From: Ceratodon purpureus
Lineage: Eukaryota; Streptophyta; Bryopsida; Pseudoditrichales; Ditrichaceae
Direction: 5' to 3'
NCBI GenBank assembly: GCA_014871385.1
Contig: CM026426.1
Span: 105,063,281 to 105,127,280, forward strand
DNA: 64,000 nucleotides
The translations under genes and the position numbers were made by a program. Below, piece by piece: positions 59,401-64,000 of the stretch. The stretch's first letter is position 1, and each line of letters opens with the position of its first letter. Below the pieces are notes generated by a model that saw only the letters and a list, made by a program, of their open reading frames with translations, was not told the DNA's origin and searched no databases.

Positions 59401-59640
59401 TAGTTTGTGGTGGCGCCCGTTATCAGGAACGCGCGCGCCCGTCCTGGACCAATGCCCGCGCCCGTCCATCCAGCGATCACGCTCGACGGTTGCGCCCGTG
59501 CAATTCTGATCGCGCCCGATCCATATCCGCACGCCCGCGACGACATTCGCGCACGCGCCCCTTCCGTACCCGGATGAAGCCCGCTCGCGCTCGATGAAGA
59601 CCGGGTCGATACCATTTATGAGCGGACCGCGCCCGTCTAT
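59401..59640. repeat. GC-rich GCGCCCGT word array 2
   Basis: At least six GCGCCCGT or GCGCCCGA words (near 59413, 59434, 59457, 59485, 59511 and 59629) with unrelated spacers. It lies immediately upstream of the RING-like gene, so it may overlap its promoter. Confidence 0.75.
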
Positions 59641-59789
59641 TCTTCAGAACTCTATGGTAATTGTGTTGTACATTTGAAAATATTGTAAATATTGATAATT
59701 TGTAAATGTGATTGAGGTTTTGGGGTAGTCATAGGCTTTTAATTTTGCACTTTTGGAAGACTTCGAAGAACGATCTACCTCGAGCAGAG

Positions 59790-62361
59790 ATGGAACAGCA
59801 ACGACCAAATCCGCCCACGGAGGCAGAAGAGAGGAAACGACAAAAGGATGAAGGACGGAAAAGGCATGGAAACCTCCAACGGAAGAGGGTTCACGTCTTA
59901 ACGAATCCTGCTAAGCTGGCATTCCAAGGGTGGGAAGCCGCACCGCAACCGTGGACTCTAGCAACGTGTGAGGAATTCATTGAATGGTGCCACATTGGAA
60001 AGTTTTTCCTGTTGCATCGCCATAAACAAAATCGTACTTCAAACAAGGCAAACATGAAATGCTGAAAGAATTGTCAGTTCGGGACCCGGTGTTTGGAGGT
60101 GTATCAAGTTCTATACGGGGAGCCGATCAACGATAGAAACAAGATTCCACTCTTTATCTGTAGAATGGTATATGCCGAGGTAATGCTTCATAGGCAGGTG
60201 GATTGGAGGACCATATGGTTGACTCCTAGCGTCCAACGGCGTCCACGAGAGATGGTGATACCTACAGGGGTCCTAAGATTTCCAGGTGTGGACTGGCCAT
60301 ACTTGGATGATCCCAATAAGCGAGGTGACGGTGCGCCACTTGAGTGGAGTGACTCTGAACTGGATAATGATTCTGATGGTATGGTAGAACGTCCCCCGCA
60401 GTTGCAAACAAAAGCAGCGGCTAATGCTAGAATCACACGGTTAAAAAAGAAGGATCCTAAGCTATCTGCGTGTTTGTTGACGAGGAATTGTGCACCGCCT
60501 GCAAATCCTACTGGGGTGGCTATTGCTCATCAGGCTCCTCTAGCAATCGTTGGGGGCCCAGACAATGTTGATGTAGCTCCTCCTATATTGATTCCACAGA
60601 TTGCGGGCCCGAGCAATGTTGATGTAGCTCCTCCTGTATTGAATCCACAAATTGCCGGTCCGAGCAATGTAATGGAAGATGATGTTGCTAGGTTTGCAAC
60701 TCAGTTGGAGGCTACATTAATTAGGGATGATGCCCAAGGCCAGCAAGGCGACGCATTGCGTAACGAGCTGGAAGAAAAAAATGCGTTAATTTCTGAGATG
60801 GAGAAGACTATCTAGAACTTGTACGAAGAAGCTGATAGGATGAATGAGATTATCCGGAAGTATAATGAAGAGATTTCGCAACTTAAAGCTGCGAGAAATC
60901 CGATTAACGTACCCGAGGTGAGCCAAGCTCCAATCCCTGGCAGCCCTGGAATGAACGAGGACGACGTGAATGCCACCATTGAATCGGCTACGCACGGTCT
61001 CCTGGAAGATACCCCGGTCCGAGTTCCCCGTAAGCCAATCATCCTGTTCGCATCATCAAGTCAAGTGATGCATCCCCCCCCAGCGGCAAATCATGTTCGT
61101 GGATTCTCAAGAGACAGAGGACTCTTTGGGATTTCAACAGTCAGACGTACCCACTGTCTTCGAATTGCAAGCTACCAACGGGATGCTCAGAACGTATCTG
61201 ATCCAGATGAGCAGACAGTACTACCAATGGAAGATTGCATGCATTCCGAACGTTGACCGTCACATATAGATGTACAGTGGGTTTATGAGGATTGACCACG
61301 ACTACCTCAAGCTTAACTCCAAGAGGGATTTCGGACTTACCTCGTGGGCAAATCCAGATGAAATGTTCCCTGACGACATACCGATGATTGGTAAGGAAAT
61401 AGATTGGACGCAGTTGGAGTGGGAGTACAAGACCGCCAAATCCAATGAGAAGATCCCTCAGAATAGTAATATACAGCTAAGATTGCTCTGGCCCAATCCA
61501 CAAAAGTATGTGTTGGATGGAACCAAGTGTCCCATTTGTACCAATCCATTTGGGCCAGAGGGGGGCTCGTCATTGGAATCTTGTCAATGCATGTATCATC
61601 TACAGTGCTTGATTTCCCTTGCCATGATACGTCAGTGGTGTGCAATATGTAAGGCCCCCTTACACAAGCGTTTTTATGAGCAGTTTGGCTTAGCGACCTG
61701 GATGCCACCGCATTGGGAGCAAAATAAGGAAAATACTCCTGACTATCTGGACAAGTGGGGTGAGGACTTGATTTGGAATTGGCTTATGGAAATGCACCAG
61801 ACCTATGCTTGTGAAATGAGCACGCAGTGGGGGTGGGACAAGGATCCTGCGGAGATTATAAGGATCTGCCACGAACTCATCAAGGGCGGGACTGACGACG
61901 AACTCAAGGGAAGGAGGAATTTCTTCTACCAAACGCTACAAGGGTACTGGGATCAACAAACCAATACATTCCAGTACGGCGCCCATCCTCTTGGATTTAG
62001 GTGGAATTCCAAAGGGCAACTAGTTGCGGATCAGCACAAGGAGTTGCACAAAATGACTGAAGAGGAATTCCACATCGCTAATGACTTACAAGCCGCGGAA
62101 TCTGAATGGGATATATTGTTCAAGGCTCAAGCCGTGGATTTCCTATGCGCACAACATAGTCTGGAGACCCTTACAATGCTCCGTTGAATGCACGACAGCA
62201 ACTTCATGGAAGCAATGCTTGGAGGAGATGGCATAGCGAAGAGAACCCGTTCTGCAAAGCGGAAACTCATCGCTGGAGATGGGGCAGAAAGTAGTGCAGC
62301 GGGGAGCTCTCGTGCACGACACGATGAGGGTGGATCAAGTTCCTCTGCACCGGGCTTGTGA
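59790..62361 (+). pseudogene. RING-like coiled-coil NLS protein of element C
   Basis: From the ATG at 59790 (MEQQRPNPPTEAEERKRQ) one frame runs to about 61075, interrupted only by TGA 60063 and TAG 60813. After a one-base slip at a C-run (about 61075) the frame runs to 62361 with TAG 61267 and TGA 62185, about 856 codons in all. Parts: basic N-terminus; a Trp-rich domain (WEAAPQPWTL, then VDWRTIWLTP); three 17-residue repeats of GPxNVDVAPPxLxPQIA (60555 onward); a coiled coil (about 60750-60900); a RING-like finger at 61528-61650 (CPIC, CMYHLQC, CAIC); a conserved-looking C-terminal domain; and a basic KRTRSAKRK NLS. The order matches the R1 proteins although sequence similarity is low. Ligase activity is inference. 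Confidence 0.65.
60555..60671 (+). repeat. 51-bp in-frame tandem repeat (two full copies and a partial third)
   Basis: Units 60555-60605 and 60606-60656, with a partial third from 60657. The frame is kept, giving GPxNVDVAPP repeats in a Pro-rich linker of the RING-like protein. Confidence 0.85.
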
Positions 62362-62762
62362 CGTTGTGGATCGATGAGTGAAGACCACGTTTTTGGAAAG
62401 AGATATCGGAATATAAATACATGTAGAAGGCATAGGGAATTAGATAGGTTTAGGATTACATTCACATGTTTAATGTTTGTTTAACTCAAACAATGGATGT
62501 TAATTTTCTTTCCGGAATCATTGTCGGGATTTCCAAAACACTTTTATTCTCCTTGCATTGGTCTCCCGCTTTTTGATTGCCAAACGAGTTGTTCATTCCG
62601 TCCGTTGTCTCTTCTCATTCCATCGTATGATAAATGTTTAAATAACTCTGGTGCACACCAAAATGTTTTGCATGGTAAGTGGATTTAAGTCACGGTAAGT
62701 AAATTTAAGTTATGGTAAGTGTATTTAAGGTATAGACTCAATTTTATGTTACGCGGATTTGA
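62362..62762. other. 3' flank of the element C RING-like gene
   Basis: Non-coding. It contains three close copies of a GGTAAGT-x-TTTAAG phrase (near 62675, 62696 and 62715). No clear AATAAA. Confidence 0.4.
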
Positions 62763-63240
62763 ACTGTGAACCCGCCCGCATGCACGCGCGCGTTTGCGCG
62801 CGCCCGTAGTGTGCGTGCCCGCGCGCACGCACACCAGTCCCTGGCGAGAACTCTCTTCTGTGAACTCAGGTACGCGCCCGTACGCGAGCGCGCGAACTGC
62901 TCGCTCCCGTCATTGCACGCACGCGAGCAATACAACCGGAATAGTGCCAGACAATTTTCCCCCTCGAATTCCGTCTTCCCATTTGCACGCGCGCATACCG
63001 ATCGCGCTTGTCAAGCCACAGGCGGGTGCACGGATTCCGAATCGTGGAACTAATCCCCCCCCCTCCCCTCAATGTCTCTCGCGTTCTGCTCGCGCCCGAT
63101 GTTGCACGCGCGCGAGCACTGCAACCGTATCATGCAACTAATTTCTCCTGTCGAACTCCCTCTTTCCATTTGCACGCGCCCGTACACGCTCGTGCCTGTC
63201 AGTGCTCGCGCCCGTTTTGCATGCGCCCGAGCACTCCAAC
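62763..63240. repeat. GC-rich GCGCCCGT word array 3
   Basis: Dense GCGCGCCCGT, GCTCGCGCCCG and ACGCGCCCGT words together with GCACGCGCGC stretches. It lies on the other side of the RING-like gene from arrays 1 and 2. Confidence 0.75.
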
Positions 63241-63261
63241 AAGATCACTGAAATAATTTGT

Positions 63262-63612
63262 CTAATTCCACTACTCCTCCATCCTATCCCCTTATTTTTA
63301 TTTAATACTCCTACACTCTTTAATTTGTTTTTTAATTTTTTCTTTTCCCTCTTACAACACTACCTTTTCATTTAATTCCTTCTCTCATTTCGTCCGTTCA
63401 TTTTTCTAATTCCACCACTTCCCCATCCTATCCCCTTTTTTTTATTTGATATTCCTACACTCTTTAATTTGTTTTTCTTTTTCTTTTTCCCTCTTACAAC
63501 ACTACCCTTTTATTTAATTCCTTCTCTCATTTCGTCCGTTCATTTTTCTAATTCCACCACTCCCCCATCCTATCCCTTTTTTTTTATTTAATACTTCTAC
63601 ACTGATTAATTT
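63262..63612. repeat. AT-rich tandem repeat of about 143 bp (2.4 copies)
   Basis: Units begin CTAATTCCAC at 63262, 63406 and 63548 and share CATCCTATCCC, TACACTCTTTAATTTG, CCCTCTTACAACACTACC and TCTCATTTCGTCCGTTCA. The third copy is partial. Sandwiched between GC-rich arrays 3 and 4. Confidence 0.88.
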
Positions 63613-63794
63613 GTTTTTTTTTTTGGATTAACATTATTTTATAATTTGAATGCCTATTCGATTTATTTATTTTTATACTTTTAGTTCCACCAATCTCCCA
63701 TACTAACGAATTATATTTCACTATAGTCCATACTCTCCCTTGATTTCTAAATTTTATTTTTTTGAACTTTCAGTATGCAGGCTTTTTAACTTCA

Positions 63795-64000
63795 TTGCGC
63801 GCGCCCGTTCGGTCGCGCCCGCCCGTCCGCGCCTACAGGCGCCCGCGCGGGAGCGCTCGTGCTCGCCCCATTGGCCCGCCCACGCGCGCTCGCGCCCGTA
63901 ACTAATCGCGCGCGCCCGCCTTTCACGCGCGGTCGCGAGCCCGCTCAGCTGCTCGCGCCCAACTGCTCGCGCCCGTCCCCAACCATGCCGCGTGCGCGCG
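63795..64000. repeat. GC-rich GCGCCCGT word array 4 (runs off the window)
   Basis: GCGCCCGT-type words in rapid succession (near 63802, 63813, 63893, 63911, 63953 and 63969), including two GCTCGCGCCC words only 14-16 bp apart near the end. Confidence 0.75.

Larger units (their letters stand above)
58322..64000. mobile_element. Element C: hAT-terminus element with RING-like cargo (right end outside window)
   Basis: Opens CAGGGTTGTCATAATAGACA, the terminus shared with the hAT-like copies at 13471 and 52547, followed by GGACGGAC words. It continues past the window. Contents: GC-rich arrays with GCGCCCGT words at about 58430-58800, 59401-59640, 62763-63240 and 63795-64000; a small coiled-coil pseudogene; a large RING-like pseudogene; and a tandem repeat at 63262-63612. 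No hAT transposase is seen in the visible part. Assigning all of this to one element is inference from the shared word and the left terminus. Confidence 0.5.

Noticed and set aside
63262..63612. CRISPR-like array
   Set aside because: Units are about 143 bp, contiguous and without unique spacers, in a eukaryotic intron-bearing context.

Overview
The window reads as nuclear DNA from a plant or other streptophyte, built almost entirely of nested and decayed mobile elements. The evidence is two En/Spm (CACTA) transposase genes of the TNP2 + DUF4218 + DUF4216 type, B3-like DNA-binding modules (a plant-lineage fold), a Ty3/gypsy pol fragment, hAT-like termini, and spliceosomal GT-AG introns. I recognised no ordinary host gene, tRNA or rRNA. 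The species cannot be fixed; unfamiliar element families make me lean, with low confidence, to a repeat-rich non-flowering streptophyte.

Layout. 1-4.9 kb: copy 1 of an unfamiliar element (called R1 here) with a coiled-coil/RING-like/NLS protein on + and a convergent unknown protein on -. 4.9-7.4 kb: truncated gypsy pol on -. 7.4-10.4 kb: nothing recognisable. 10.4-11.4 kb: a coiled-coil pseudogene ended by a foldback element. 12.5-36.9 kb: old CACTA element A, with a TNPA-like pseudogene on - and a transposase pseudogene on +, divergently arranged. Its transposase is split at an intron by a complete 14,176-bp CACTA element B (20343-34518; 19-bp perfect terminal repeats; ATA target duplication). 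B carries an apparently intact four-exon, 1,187-codon transposase, an intact five-exon TNPA-like gene, a multi-module B3 gene, a two-exon 135-aa gene and an acidic ORF. 37-46.3 kb: decayed small genes (SUMO-interaction-like acidic protein, Cys-rich protein, coiled coil) possibly belonging to A. 47.7-50.3 kb: a badly decayed transposase-like gene. 51.5-58.3 kb: R1 copy 2, interrupted by a 2.4-kb hAT-like element with an 8-bp target duplication. 58.3-64 kb: element C, which opens with the same hAT-like terminus and carries a second RING-like coiled-coil protein between GC-rich arrays.

The most interesting pattern is in R1 and C. Both encode a RING-like, coiled-coil, NLS-bearing protein, and each is densely marked with its own short word: a pseudo-palindrome TTGCTGGCAGCAA in R1, and GCGCCCGT / GCTCGCGCCCGT in C. 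This suggests self-recognising elements, by analogy with VANDAL elements and their VANC proteins. The second highlight is CACTA element B, which looks recent and possibly autonomous and carries B3-like cargo. Decay of the older copies is dominated by TAG and TGA stops that fit C-to-T change at CAG and CGA, as expected of methylated plant transposons.
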